Source: Cardiocondyla obscurior (taxonomy: Eukaryota; Arthropoda; Insecta; Hymenoptera; Formicidae). From it: 64,000 nt of DNA. Below are positions 38,079 through 49,880 of this stretch, one piece after another. A model generated the notes under the pieces. The model did no database searches, was not told the DNA's origin, and saw nothing but the letters and a program-made list of their open reading frames with translations. The position numbers and the translations under genes were made by a program. The DNA lies in contig NC_091867.1 of NCBI RefSeq assembly GCF_019399895.1, forward strand, positions 9,871,501 to 9,935,500, in the 5' to 3' direction. The first letter of the stretch is position 1; each line of letters opens with the position of its first letter.

Positions 38079-39414
38079 GGCAATCTGCAATAAAAAATAC
38101 GACGTACTGTCTACTCTAAAAAATTTTTCACCGTCAATATTTACAGCTAAAGCTGCGAATTTTTAGGCTAGCTTTCCGCGTTAACATTTTTACTCGTACT
38201 GATCGGCAATCAGGTACTCGGAGGTCTAAAATCGTTATTGTAAAAGTAAAATAACGGCAAGAACGATGTACTTACCACGCGAGTATTAATATTTATTGCT
38301 CCCGTCTAACACAAACTGCTCATCGAGACAACGTGCAATCGTATGTCGTTCCTCCGACAATCTCCGTGCTCCTTTTCAGCTAGTGCACTCGAATCTCAAT
38401 TAACGAAAAACTCTTTCAACGTGGGACACAACGCAGAACGCCAGCGAACGTTTCACGAGTAGAGACAACAACGAAGTATGTAGCGTACGTTGCACGCATT
38501 CAAGTTTGAATCACTCTAGGTGCTTCGTTCGGATTGGCTGCGTTGTTGCTAGCTGAGTTTGTTGCGTAACGCATGCGCGTCGATCGTGATGTCCAGTAAA
38601 AAAGACGCTCACTTTATATCTTCGAATAACAACATTAACCTCCTTCGTTCTTAAAAATGTCAGAGGTTTATTTACAAATTTCAATACCGCAAAATTAGCA
38701 GCAGTAAATTATTAACAGACGAAGGAAAGAAAAATTAACTGTTGCATAGAAGTTAATTATATAATGAAAATTGTTTGCAAAATTAACGGTAGTTAATTAT
38801 TAGTTAAAAAAAAAAAAACTCACATAAGTTAATTATATATATATATAACTATTTATTTTATTAAATGTATATATATATTATAAATTTTATAATACGTAGA
38901 AATTTATTTTTAGCAGTTTAGCTAGTAGCAGTTTATAATTTCAATACAGACTTTATTCAATTTTATTATTACGAAGAGGAGTCCTCATTAACACAAATCA
39001 CATCTCTTTTATGATTATATGATTTATGATTATATAAAAATAAAAATTAAATTATTCTTATTTTTATTTTTTATTAAATTTAGTTTAGAAATGTTGTGCC
39101 TGTAATTACACTATTATAATTTGTCTTATTATCCTTGCGGATAATGCAAAAAAGTTTCATTATTTTAATTTCTCATCCATTACATTAACATTCTCGCCTG
39201 ATTAATTTTAATATTTCTTTAAATGTTATAGAATCTGTTTATAAAAAAAAAAAAAAAAAAACAATTAATACACTTTGAAACATAATTAGAATTTTTATCT
39301 CCTATTTTTAAATACAGAGAAGATAAAATAAAATAAATTTTAATTGCTACCAATATTGACTGATTGACTTAATGACACAATTGGCTATATTTTGTCACTA
39401 TGACCTATTAAGTT
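38079..39414. other. TPX2 5' region and AT-rich intergenic DNA
   Basis: The TPX2 5' leader intron occupies 38085-38275. The first exon and promoter are inferred at about 38276-38520, just before the text turns strongly AT-rich. From 38.6 to 39.4 kb there are TA repeats (38835-38880), an A run near 39242 and no coding frame. The right end should hold the ChaC 3' UTR. Confidence 0.5.
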
Positions 39415-40284
39415 TCATATAAATTGATCCAGGTCCAATGAATCTTCCTTTTTCTGTTCCAATTCTTTTACGACCTTCTCCAAAACGAATAGATGCTCGT
39501 CTTGTACACCTGGTGCTATAGAACGCATTGCAGATGCCAATTTGTAGAGATATTCCACATTAGAACCACTGATACCACGCGAAACAAGTATGTGTTTTGC
39601 AATGGTATCTATGCTCTCCATACCGGCGAAATTCGGATTATCTTCTTCCCCTATATAAATAGTGAGGTAGAATGGAGTTTCGTCTGAAACAGTGGACAGC
39701 AAATCCTTTGAACAGCTGATCCTTGTCAGAGCATTGGCATTCGCACTGGATACATTAGCATTTGTGCCAGATTTGGAAAAATCACAGGGATAAAAAAGGA
39801 CGGTTTTCTTGATGTAGCCACCCTTCTCTCGGAAATCCAAATAGTTCACCACGTTCTCTATATTCTCGGAGGATATCTTGTAAGCAACTCCCCATACTTC
39901 GTCTTCAGGATTGGTCGAGGTAAGCAACGTTACCACGCGTCCCGGCTGCAAAAAGGCAAACAGAGAAATGTAATTAAAAGGCGTTCCGAATCTAAAAAAT
40001 ACTGTTCTTTTTGATGGGACGTTTTTAAAAAATAAAAAAAACCACTGTTCAACAGAACTCGATAGAGAGCTAAATAAATTAAAGCATCGATACGCACGCC
40101 GCTAAAATTCGCCTCGAAACAAAGCTCTTTTTCTGTTAAATAAACTTACCCTGTTAGGCACGCCTCTGTGATCGGTGCTCTTTTGATAGAAACGTCTGAC
40201 ATATCCCTTTATGTGTCCGACCAATTTCTTTTCGTACGGAAAATCCGCTTTCCATATCAGAGAACCATAACCAAACACCCACAT
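39415..40284 (-). CDS. CHAC2: ChaC-type gamma-glutamylcyclotransferase (CHAC2-like)
   Basis: Two exons, 40150-40284 and 39415-39945, give 221 aa (human CHAC2 184). The start MWVFGYGSLIWK contains the YGSL substrate-binding loop of the GGCT fold. STDHRGVPNR joins PGRVVTL across the intron, as in CHAC2, and the catalytic glutamate is in FREKGGY (Glu85). The enzyme cleaves cytosolic glutathione to 5-oxoproline and Cys-Gly. Compared with the human protein there is a Ser/Asn/Ala-rich insertion of about 35 residues after FYPCDFSKSG, between the catalytic strand and the YLTIYIGEEDNPNF segment. No in-frame ATG lies upstream of the chosen start. It is divergent from WDR6 across 325 bp. Confidence 0.94.
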
Positions 40285-40609
40285 GGCCGCTCGCTCACGT
40301 CGCGCTGTCAAAATATATTTCTTCGCCGTCGACGATGATAACGATCACATCGGGCGCCAGCGCGGCTCTTGCTCAACCTTTCGGGTGACAAACGTTTTCA
40401 ATGACAAAACATAATATATAAAACCTACTTCGAACTTATGCTCCATGTTACGAACGGCGCGACTATTTTGGAGTTTCTGGACTGTTCTGTTCACCCAAAT
40501 ATAACCTTATCGCAGTTTTTATGACTTCTCGAAGATCACGTGGATGCCGGAACGTACCTAACGTGCCTTTGTTTATTATACATTAAAATAATGTAATTCG
40601 TGAGGAGAA
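40285..40609. promoter_or_regulatory. Compact divergent promoter, ChaC / WDR6
   Basis: Only 325 bp separate the two start codons, which point away from each other. Both 5' UTRs and a shared promoter must fit here. CpG-containing, TATA-free text around 40330-40560 suits a bidirectional housekeeping promoter. Confidence 0.65.
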
Positions 40610-43600
40610 ATGTCCTTATTTTTACGAACGAACGTCCTCGCCGTTCGCAGCGTGGGAGATCTCGTGTTCATAGGTCAGCTGTTTGTTAATATTATCATAA
40701 TTATGTAATTTGAATAATATTAATATAATTTAAGATTTCTATAAACTTTATATACTTCAAAGATCCTGTTGGAAATTAACGGAAAATTTATAATGCTTTG
40801 TACAAAATAAAAAAAAATAAAAAAAAAAGAATTGAAATAATGAAAGTAAATTAATTTAAGATATGTGAGCTTTACAAAATGTTAATTTGTTACAGGCATG
40901 GGATCTCTGCTTTATTTATACAGATATGGAAAATTTGAATGTGAACTGGACTGCTTGTATCCAAATAATATACATGGCATTGTAGCTGGAGAAAATAATG
41001 TATTGGCTGTATTTGGTGCCAAGTCTATATGCATCTGTAATATTGTGAAAGTAGAGAGTGATGTAAGGTATGTATGTTATTTTAAATATGTATGTAATAT
41101 GGTTTGACATATAATGTGCAGTAATATTCTGTTTGTCTGCATCTAGAATTAGGAAACAAAGCACTGACCAATTCAATGACTGGATAATTGCCATAAAATG
41201 GATATCATTTGAGGAGCAGGAGCAATTGGCAATTTTATTTGCCCATAATTATATAGCCATATATAATACGCTAGAACGAACTTCCCGAGTTATACGTTGT
41301 GAAGAATCATGTATACTGTATGTTTTTCACAATTTTCATAAATTTTTTATAGAAATAATTATTTATCAGAAATAATTTTTTTAATTGATATTTAGCTATG
41401 GTGGCTCTATATCCGGAACATGCCAAGAGAACTTGGTCATTTTTAGTGGAACGGTGTTTCAAGAAATTTTAATATGGACAATTAACAATAGAGATTATGG
41501 CGTTAATAAAAGCCTGCCGGTTTTGCATCGTTTATCGGGACACAAGGTTTATTAATTATGTTTAGGATAATATTTTTAATATTTAAAACAATTTCTTACC
41601 TTGTAAATTTATTTCAGGGAGTTATTTTCTCTGTTGCTTGCGATTTATCCTCGCGATTTATTTGTTCCACGTCGGATGACAGAAGCGTTAGATTCTGGAA
41701 GATCACAGAACAGGAAAATTCCGAGGGCGATAACATAAATTGGCAGAGAGTAAAAGTAGTACCGATAAAAACAATGTTTGTGCACACAGCAAGAGTTTGG
41801 AAAGCTTTAATTAGAAATAACACTATTTTAACGATAGGAGAAGTAAGATTTTTACTACATTAAATTAAAATTTATTTTTATATATGTATTTAAAAAATAT
41901 TTTCTACTGTTTCAGGATTCACTCGTATGTACATGGTCGTTCTCAGGTAATTTACTTAATAAAGCCCGCTATAAAGCACCTATATGGAGCATTGACGTAT
42001 CCGAAGACGATATGACAGTATACGTTGGCGGAGGTGATGGATCTGTATATCTGCAACCTTTTAAAAACTATAAAAGCCCAGAAACAATTTTTTTATCTGG
42101 CAATGATACTTGCAACTTTCCTAAATACATTTCTTACTTAGACGATGGCGCAATTTTAGTTTTTACTGAATCGGGAACGTTATTATATTACAGCAAAGAA
42201 ATAACGCATAAAAGTACTATACAATTAGCAAAAGACCACTATTATATTATGCAGGTTTCACCGAATCGCGATTTCGTTGCCTTTGCATCTAGAGAAGGAT
42301 GTGTAATAATATACGAAAGTAAGATATATTAATTATCTCTATTTAAACTTTTAATAAACAAAGTCAAGTAATCAATAATGTATTTTTTAGAATCTTTTGG
42401 AACTTTGCAGCAGTGTGAGAAGCAGAAAATATTGAACTCGCAAATTCTCTCGTTACAATGGTTGAGCAATGATAAACTCATAGCATGCGGGGAAAATGGA
42501 CTGATAAAAATATTTTGGTTTAAAAAAAATTGTAAGTAATTATGCAACTACGTCGTAATGCATTTTAGAACATATTTAATATTAAAACGTTATAGGTATA
42601 TGCAGTAATACCGTGATAGCAGAATGTATATTACCATCTAGTCGAGAACGTTGGTTAACTGCAGCAATTATAATAGATACTTCGAGTTCTGAAGGCTTAT
42701 TAATATGTGGAGACAGAGCTGGCAATATTTATGTATATAAGTTAGAAAAAGAAAGTAATTTTGAAAAACCTATTCAAACACTTCATAAAATTCATGGAAA
42801 AATGGGAGTCCAATCGTTTCACATATTTGGAGGAAATTTAATAACAACTGGACGCGACGGTATGTTGAGATTTTTTCAAGTACGTGCAGAAGATACAAAG
42901 CCTTTATCATTGTTGCATAAAAAAAAGATGCCAATGGATTGGATTAGTAACATATTAATATTAAATATAAAAAGATTAAAATATGACACGATAGAAGAAA
43001 GAGAAGACGAAGAAGAAGACAAGGAAAAAGAAATTTTTGTATTAGGTTTCAAACAGGTATGATTTAAATTATATATAGTGTCTGACGTCTTATGTCAGAC
43101 ACTCTGTATATGTGTATATAATTAAAAGTATTTTTCTGATAATATTTTTAGGTGGACTTTATAATATATAATTTAATAAACGAAAATATAATGGTCAGAA
43201 TTCCTTGTGGCGGCGGCCACAGATCGTGGGACTGTATAATATCACAAGCAAAAGCAAATTTCGCTTACATAAAAAATAAACAGATTCACGTATGCGATTT
43301 ATCTTCCTCTCTTTTTTCTACGTGTTCCGTTTTACAGGTATGTGGTAATAATTACGTGAAATTTTTATCTGTTACTAATACTATTTTCATCATTCCAGAA
43401 TGGTTTTCACATAAAAGAAACTCATTGCTTGCGATATATTTCGTGGAATAATAAAGACGTTTTTATATCCGGTGGTGAAGACTGCACTCTTCGTTTCAGC
43501 AACATCGATCGACACGAAATTAAACGAAACTCTTTCAAAAATATAGGAATTTTCAATGGTCATCTTTCGGGCATAAAGTGCATAAGTGTTATTCAATTAC

Positions 43601-44795
43601 ACAAATCTAGGTTTCAATATCTGATCTTTTCTGGCGGTGGTAGAGCACAGCTAAAGATTTGGGAAATAAATGTCAAAGAAGATTCTTCAATTTATCAACG
43701 CTACGACACGGAATTAAATTGTTCTGATCTGAATTCTCATTTACTTTACGAACAAAATCAATTATGCAAAAAACCGTGGCAGGAAGCTAAGCAAACCTAT
43801 GTCACAGAATCAGAAACACGTTACATGGACATTTGCGCCTATTACCCTTCTTTCGAAGAAAATTACGTGTTAGTCTTTATAGCTTGTGCAGATGGATATT
43901 TAAGGTACCTTAATTTTTTTTTAAATATAATACTACGTGTTTAACTGAGTTATAAAAGTAATATGAAATTCTTTCTTCTTACAGATTATTTGTATATGAT
44001 ATTATTACCAACAACGTATATTTGAAAGTATCTACTAAATATGTAGATCGTTGCATTTTTAAAATTCATATACTATCATACGAATCCAAAGTTATTGTAT
44101 TAACTATGAGTACGGACGGAAAGCTACGTTTCTTCGATTTTACCGATACAGTTTCGAAAGTATATGAAGATGCGAAATGTGGAAATCGGAGCAATGTAAA
44201 TTACGACAATATCCCTTTTGCAGAATTGGGCTTGCATCAGTCAGGAATTAATTGTTTCGATTTAACGCATATGCATGAAAATGAATATCTTTTAATTACG
44301 GGTGGCGATGATAATCTCCTTAGTGCCGTTTATTTTCAAATTAGCGTGTCGGAAAAGAAATTGTCGACCGAAATATTGTCTAAATGGAGCACAGCGTCCG
44401 CGCATTCCGCGCAAATCATTGGTCAGTTAATGCTTCAGTAATATTTTTTGTAGTTAAGAACACATGTGCGAATTTCGTAAATTTAATCAGAATGTTTGTT
44501 ATTAACAGGTGTGAGATTTAATAATGATAAAATATACAGTGTGGGAGTAGATCAACAATTTATTACCCACAGTTATTTGTACTCTAATGGAGTCATACAT
44601 GTAGATATTTTAAATCAAGTATTTACTTCTGTCACGGACGTGCAGGGCATGGAGTTATATCCTGACAGGTGAGTCTGAGAATTTGTTACATATTTTATTT
44701 CTTTTATTTTATCATCTTTACGAATGTGAATGTTATGTTACAGGTGCGATTATGTTTGTATATACGGACGAGGGTTTCAGATATTTTCTATTTAA
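40610..44795 (+). CDS. WDR6: WD repeat protein WDR6
   Basis: Thirteen exons: 40610-40673, 40896-41067, 41147-41317, 41396-41546, 41618-41842, 41916-42318, 42391-42531, 42596-43056, 43152-43337, 43399-43904, 43985-44421, 44509-44668, 44744-44795. Phases agree: 1042 aa (human 1121). It is built almost wholly of WD repeats; diagnostic blocks are CDLSSRFICSTSDDRSVRFW, HTARVW, HGKMGVQSFHIFGGNLITTGRDG, CGGGHRSWDC, SGGEDCTLRF, ETRYMDIC and STDGKLRFFDF, all in human WDR6 order. The yeast homolog Trm734 and WDR6 are the partner of Trm7/FTSJ1, which 2'-O-methylates tRNA position 34. The protein ends CIYGRGFQIFSI. An AATAAA follows at 44877. Confidence 0.95.
43078..43102. repeat. Short hairpin in WDR6 intron 8
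   Basis: GTGTCTGAC and GTCAGACAC form a perfect 9-bp inverted repeat around a 7-nt loop. It lies inside the 95-nt intron 43057-43151. Confidence 0.7.
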
Positions 44796-44876
44796 TTATT
44801 TAGATATAAATGTTTGTTAAAGAAAACGTAAAGACAATTAACAAACCTGACAAACATATTTTCAACAAAAAAAAAA

Positions 44877-44882
44877 AATAAA
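44877..44882 (+). terminator. WDR6 polyadenylation signal (AATAAA)
   Basis: A canonical hexamer lies about 80 nt after the WDR6 stop codon, within an A-rich stretch. The A run preceding it makes chance occurrence possible. Confidence 0.5.
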
Positions 44883-45093
44883 ATATGTTCCAAAAAGCTT
44901 ATTTTTCACATTTGTTCTTAACAAACTGAAGCACGCGGGAGCCGTGTTGTTAAACGAGTCGAATTTTCTCAAAGAGCACGCAAAGTTTTTTTTATATTAG
45001 AAGAAACCATGCGCGCGCCACATACGCGCTATTTTTTTTAAAAGATCCCAAACAAACTACGAAATAAAAAAATAAAAAAATCATGCGACTTAC

Positions 45094-45137
45094 CGATCTG
45101 CATAAACTTCAGCGGAGTTGTAGACTTCTGCTGGTGA
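45094..45137 (-). other. Candidate 44-nt minus-strand exon
   Basis: An ATGTTACAG acceptor and an ATCG|GTAAGT donor (strong) flank 44 nt. Read in phase 0 it encodes SPAEVYNSAEVYAD. It follows the larger candidate exon at 45261-45385 on the same strand. No family is recognised. Confidence 0.3.
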
Positions 45138-45260
45138 CTGTAACATAAAATGTAAAATATTAATGTAGACATACCAGTATATAATAAAATTGATAAAAAA
45201 AAGAAAAAGGTAATAGTTTTTTTTTTTAATAAAAATTTTATTTAAAAAATTGATGCTTAC

Positions 45261-45385
45261 CTAAAAGTTGCTCCGCCGGTGCTCGAAGCCTTTCCTAGGT
45301 CCTCCTCCTCCTCTCAGCACTAGCCACTTCAACAGGGATGTCAGGCTGGTGCTCCTTCGACGAAAGTCTTTCTCTGGAACTTCAT
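45261..45385 (-). other. Candidate minus-strand exon ending in a stop codon at the donor
   Basis: A TTTGTTTCAG acceptor and a TTTTAG|GTAAGC donor bound 125 nt. Entered in phase 1 (preceding base G) it reads DEVPEKDFRRRSTSLTSLL, a Gly run, and GFEHRRSNF, with TAG as the last three bases of the exon. The other two frames stop early. The peptide has basophilic-kinase-like RRRSTS and HRRSNF sites. It lies 187 bp left of the TRAPPC5 start on the opposite strand. It may be the coding end of an unidentified gene whose upstream exons (52.7 or 60.0 kb candidates) end in matching phase 1. Confidence 0.4.
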
Positions 45386-45571
45386 CTGAAACAAAAAGTT
45401 ATATTTCATTAGCGTAAGATTACTGACGTTAGATGTCAGATTAATCGGAGCATCAAACGGTGTGTATGTGAATGAATGTGCGTGAAAACATTTCAATCAC
45501 AGTGTCGCGTTACAACTCTTTTCGCCAATAAATATTTATGAAAACCGTACGATACATTTAATTACACAAAA

Positions 45572-46346
45572 ATGTCGAGCATTACGATATCGGCTATAAG
45601 ACCGCGCACCAGTATTCTCGACAAATCACTGAGCAAGGGTAAAGGAGAGGTTAGCTTGAGCTGCTTCGCCCTTTTATTCTCCGAACTAGTGCAATACTGT
45701 CAAAACAGAGTTTATACTGTTCCGGAGCTGCAGACCAAGTAAGAAAAACAAATTCTCTCTCATTAATCATCTTAATTTTAGGCGTATTTAAAGCCATTAA
45801 AATGCCTTTTCTCCTGTGATTAGATTGGCAGAGATTGGGGCAGAGGTTGGTCACAGAATAACAGATCTGCTTGTGGTACGAGAGAAAGGTGGTAAACGCG
45901 AGATAAAGCTACTTAACGTGCTGTTGTTTATCAAAAGCACGGTCTGGAAATCTTTGTTTGGCCGGGAGGCCGATAAATTGGAACATGCCAATGATGACGA
46001 ACGTACTTATTATATCATCGAAAAAGAATCCCTGGTAAACAAATTTGTATCAGTACCTAAAGATAAAGGTAGTCTAAACTGTGCGTCCTTCGTCGCTGGT
46101 ATCGTGGAGGCTGTACTTTGCGATTGTGGCTTCGTAAGTAGCTTTGACCACCCATCTTTCGAAGTTCTCGAATCGATTGATTGGTTTTTAATACGCGCAT
46201 GGACTTATTTTTCCTACACTTGTAACGATAATTCGAATGTGTTACAGCCTGCTAAGGTAACGGCGCACTGGCACAAAGGAACGACGTACATGGTTAAATT
46301 TGACGATGCCGTTGTTGCACGCGACAAACAACTAGAGGACCGGTAA
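45572..46346 (+). CDS. TRAPPC5: Trafficking protein particle complex subunit 5
   Basis: Exons 45572-45738, 45824-46133 and 46248-46346 give 191 aa (human 188). TRAPPC5 (yeast Trs31) is a Bet3-fold core subunit of TRAPP complexes, which tether vesicles and activate Rab1/Ypt1 at the ER-Golgi boundary. Matching blocks in order: EVSLSCFALLFSELVQYCQ, KSTVWKSLFGREADKLE, NDDERTYYIIE, VSVPKDKGSLNCASFVAGIV and KVTAHWHKGTTYMVKFDDAV. The second intron (46134-46247) has GTAAGT and TTACAG ends, is 114 nt (a multiple of three) and has no in-frame stop, so its retention would insert 38 residues. Confidence 0.96.
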
Positions 46347-46670
46347 TAAAAAGAGAATGGAAACGATACTTTTCGCGCGAGGGAAAGATATACGATACCT
46401 GTACGCGAAGTTATTGTGATAAACTCATAAAGTATAATTATTGTTAAGCCTGTTTTTATATATGTGTACCTTTTTGTATTTAGAACTGATGTCTTTCGTG
46501 AACTATCAACGATATGTTTATCGAGATCTTGAAATGATTTTCTTTGTTAATTTTATTTCTTCTAGCGACATATATATGTAATATCAATATATATATATTG
46601 CTTATTGTAATAGTTTGCTGTACAATCTAATTAGATACATCAACTGCTTGTATCTTGATAAAATAATTGT

Positions 46671-47421
46671 CTATTGAGTGAACCTGTGGGTTCTGACTGC
46701 ATAACTGATTTGCCCAGTACGATACTTGTGTTCTCGTGCGTCCTACGAAAAAGAATACGTTAATATATATCTTTTAAGGTTACGTTATTCTTTTTTTTTT
46801 TTTTCTTTTTTCTTTACACTGTCGTTCTTGTACTTCACATCTCTTACCAAGTACATTTTGCTTACCCGTCTGGTCTGCAGTGTATACGCTGTTAAGGCAA
46901 TAACGCCTATAACAGTTGCAAATCGTGTTACGTATCCTAGGGCTGTAGGTACAAAGTACTTTTCTATCGCTACTTTTGCGGATGCATACCTATGTATTCC
47001 TTCATCGAACTGTAATCATATAACGAACAACCATATTATAATTTGTTAAAATTATATATATGTATATATACATCAACGATATAATCGAATTAATATAATT
47101 AAAAATAAAAGCACAATACTTATAAATACTGATAAGCCTGTCTCGAGTGAATTCCACAGCGAAATAGTTATATAATAATTTATGACGACGAAAGAAATGC
47201 GCTAAATATAGATGTATGTAAATATGCAAGTGAAAATAAAGTGTTGAGAGTTTCTCGGTGCCATATAGGTTAACTTAAACGTTCACACGTACAACGAGAC
47301 TCTTGGTCGGATGTCCTGAATCCTTGAGATACATTTCGCGCAATTGTTTCCGCTTTGCGTCCTTCCATAACGATATTTCGCGCTGTTCCGGCGTGAGATC
47401 GTAAATATTCTTCGAGGACAT
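46671..47421 (-). CDS. NDUFB4: NADH dehydrogenase (complex I) subunit NDUFB4 / B15
   Basis: Three exons, 47293-47421, 46866-47009 and 46671-46742, give 114 aa (fly about 113, human 129). The N-terminal YDLTPEQREISLW plus LREMYLKD resembles the YDISPE...LREEFL-type start of B15. FDEGIHRYASAKV is followed by one membrane segment (about 65-85), and the C-terminus is TRRDAREHKYRTGQISY. It is an accessory subunit of the membrane arm of mitochondrial complex I, without a cleavable presequence. The exon containing the start begins at an acceptor at 47581. The frame stays open back to it with no other ATG, so the 5' leader is spliced. An N-terminal extension from an upstream exon cannot be excluded. 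Confidence 0.88.
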
Positions 47422-49504
47422 GATTCTCTGGCTTCGTAACTCTGATCTTCTCTCTCGAGCCTCTCTCTTCACCTCTCTTATCCACAATTCCGCACCACGT
47501 TTCTCTATCTTATCACGCGGACGAGCGCCGTACCGATTGCGAGTAATTGCGAACGGACGCTTACAAGCTTCTAGTTCAATTCTGCAAAACATAAATGTCT
47601 TGTTAATTCAGAGACAAATAAAACAAATACGGAACTAAAAAACAAAAACTGTTAACGCTCAAATTGCGTGAGAGCGCAATGAAATTACAAAATATCTATA
47701 CATGCATGTCGATCTTATCTGAAATATCATATATCTTTTCATTAGTGTGCGTACTCGTTAACAATTTTGTCAAACAATGGGCACGAACCGACGAAACGTG
47801 ATCGATTGCGTTATTTCGGTTTATCAGCTGACAATACGACGCCAGACGACGGGGGAGCTGTACGAGCTGAATTGATGAGCCTTCTCCTCGCATTATCGTT
47901 TCCGCTTCTCAGGGAGATTGGAAGAGTAGTCGTCCTTTTCCTCGAGGTGGAGGGAGACGATTAATGAATCTGGGTTACGCGATATCGCAGGGCACGTGAT
48001 TCGCGCCGTCGCTGCGTCTACACATCCTCCGACAAAAACCAAGCCGGAATTCGACGAGGCGGGCTCGATAAGCGGATCGCTACGCGCAGCGACGCGTCGA
48101 GAAGCACAGACACTTGACCGTCGGTGAATCACATGGTCAATGGTGGTGGAGAGCAACATCGGAGGGGGAGGAATACAAAAGAGCGACGCCGCTCGTCAAG
48201 AGTAGTCGCGATTGTCGTTACGTCCATAGGAGGTTCGTCTTCTTCAGCCAGAGAGATCTCGTGAGTACGTTTATTTCCAAATTATTTTACTGTCCGCCGA
48301 TTACGCCGCGACGAAGCCTCCTCCAATTTCTGCGACATTTCCTTTACGCTTATTCCAATCCCAACCTGTCTCTTTCTCGCGAATCATTCAGAGTGAAATG
48401 GACTCGTACGTCTATGTAGATGAGAACGTAAACAAAGCGAGGTCGAGCTGGACGATCGAAATAAGGAAATTTTTTTTAGTCTCTTCGCTCTTTTTATTTT
48501 CACTTTCCTTCGGATGCTGAGATGCAACCTACGGGATTTAGAGGGTTATTATTAATTTTCGTGAAAGGACTGCTTGTAAAAATTGACGAGATAGACAGGG
48601 AAAGGACTGAAAAGAGAAAATTGTGTCACTGACTTCAAGGATGCGGTAGCTTGACGATTATTGCGTGTCATGCGCGATTAACTTGGTTTCACCGTTGTAT
48701 TGCGTGAATATTCACGTGTCGTGCAGCTCGTCGTATAAAGTGGACCTTAAAACGAATCAATTTTGCAATCGGACGTTGCCCATTGTTGTCGAGCGTCGTT
48801 CAGGTTGATCGCGCATCGTCGTGAACTTGTCGAGACACGTGCAGCAGGCTTGTCAGTTTCGCGCGCGGAAAAGTGGCTATTTTTAAGCGTAAGGCGCAGT
48901 CTGGTTTTTTACTGTATATAATATATACATTTTTTTTAAGGAAGTAAACTCTAAGATTAATAAAAAAAACAGCAAAGCAAAAAATTATTTTGCTTCAAAT
49001 ATGTCGGTAAAAAAAATTAAAAAAAAAAACGCGTAAGTGAAGCTTTGCGACTTCGCGTGCGCTAAAATTATTATCGAGTGTTATTTCCGCTGATTTTATT
49101 TTGTAAAGATGATTAATCGAGAACAAACGGCGCCGAACAATTACAATAAGAGACACATGTTTATAAATCGTTTCCTATATGCATGTCATTATCACGTGAT
49201 GCAATAAACTCCTTTATCATGCCGAGCGGCAAGTGCGCATCTAGCGCGCAATCAAAAGAAAAGCAAGCTCATATTTTTCTTTTTCTTCTCTTCGTTCGGA
49301 GAAACGGCTCGTGGGTCGTCATCGTGCATCGTCACTTCGCGGAGCTATGAGATAAAGCCCGAAAGAACAACGCATTTACATTCCTCGATAGGCATGTTGA
49401 TTAATAAAATAATTAAATCGATCCGAACTTCCTGATGCGTCGAAATAAAACGCAGAAACGCGATAAGAAATTTAAAAGACTAAATAAAATTTTCAGATTC
49501 TTAC

Positions 49505-49583
49505 CAAAGATCAAAATATTTTATCGTGGCCCAAACTGCGAGTTTTCGTTATCAGCCGCTCGATAAGAGTTTCTGCGCCTCGT
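49505..49583 (-). other. Candidate minus-strand exon downstream of 49.8-kb piece
   Basis: A T-run followed by GAGCGCAG acceptor and a TTTG|GTAAGA donor bound 79 nt. In phase 0 it reads TRRRNSYRAADNENSQFGPR and then stops, again with a basic RRRNS site. Family unknown. It is weaker than the 45.3-kb candidate. Confidence 0.22.
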
Positions 49584-49725
49584 CTGCGCTCGAAGAATGG
49601 CAAAAAAAAAAAAAAAAAAGTTAAGACAAAAGAAAAATTAACAAGAGATAAAAAGACTCAGGCTCTCCTCGAAAGTCTTCCGGAATCACGTATGGGTAGG
49701 CATACACGCGCGTGCACACACGCAC

Positions 49726-49880
49726 CATAAAATTATCGCGTTCATTGTTTGACGCGAGGTCGAGAGATCCGTTATCTACACGTGATCGCGCGTCCGCTTG
49801 CGCGTTTCCAAACAGTGTGCTGAGCGAGCATCGCGAGCTGGACCTGCGTCGATGATTACGTCTGGCTTGTTGTTTTCCAG
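49726..49880 (-). other. Candidate minus-strand exon, Arg/Ser-rich peptide
   Basis: It begins after a TTTCTCGTAG acceptor. Entered in phase 1 it encodes AGKQQARRNHRRRSSSRCSL and continues as a mixed acidic/polar peptide to a weak ATG|GTGCGT donor. The same frame stays open to a stop at about 49621, so it could also be a terminal exon. No family is recognised. GC-rich DNA can give such frames by chance. Confidence 0.3.
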
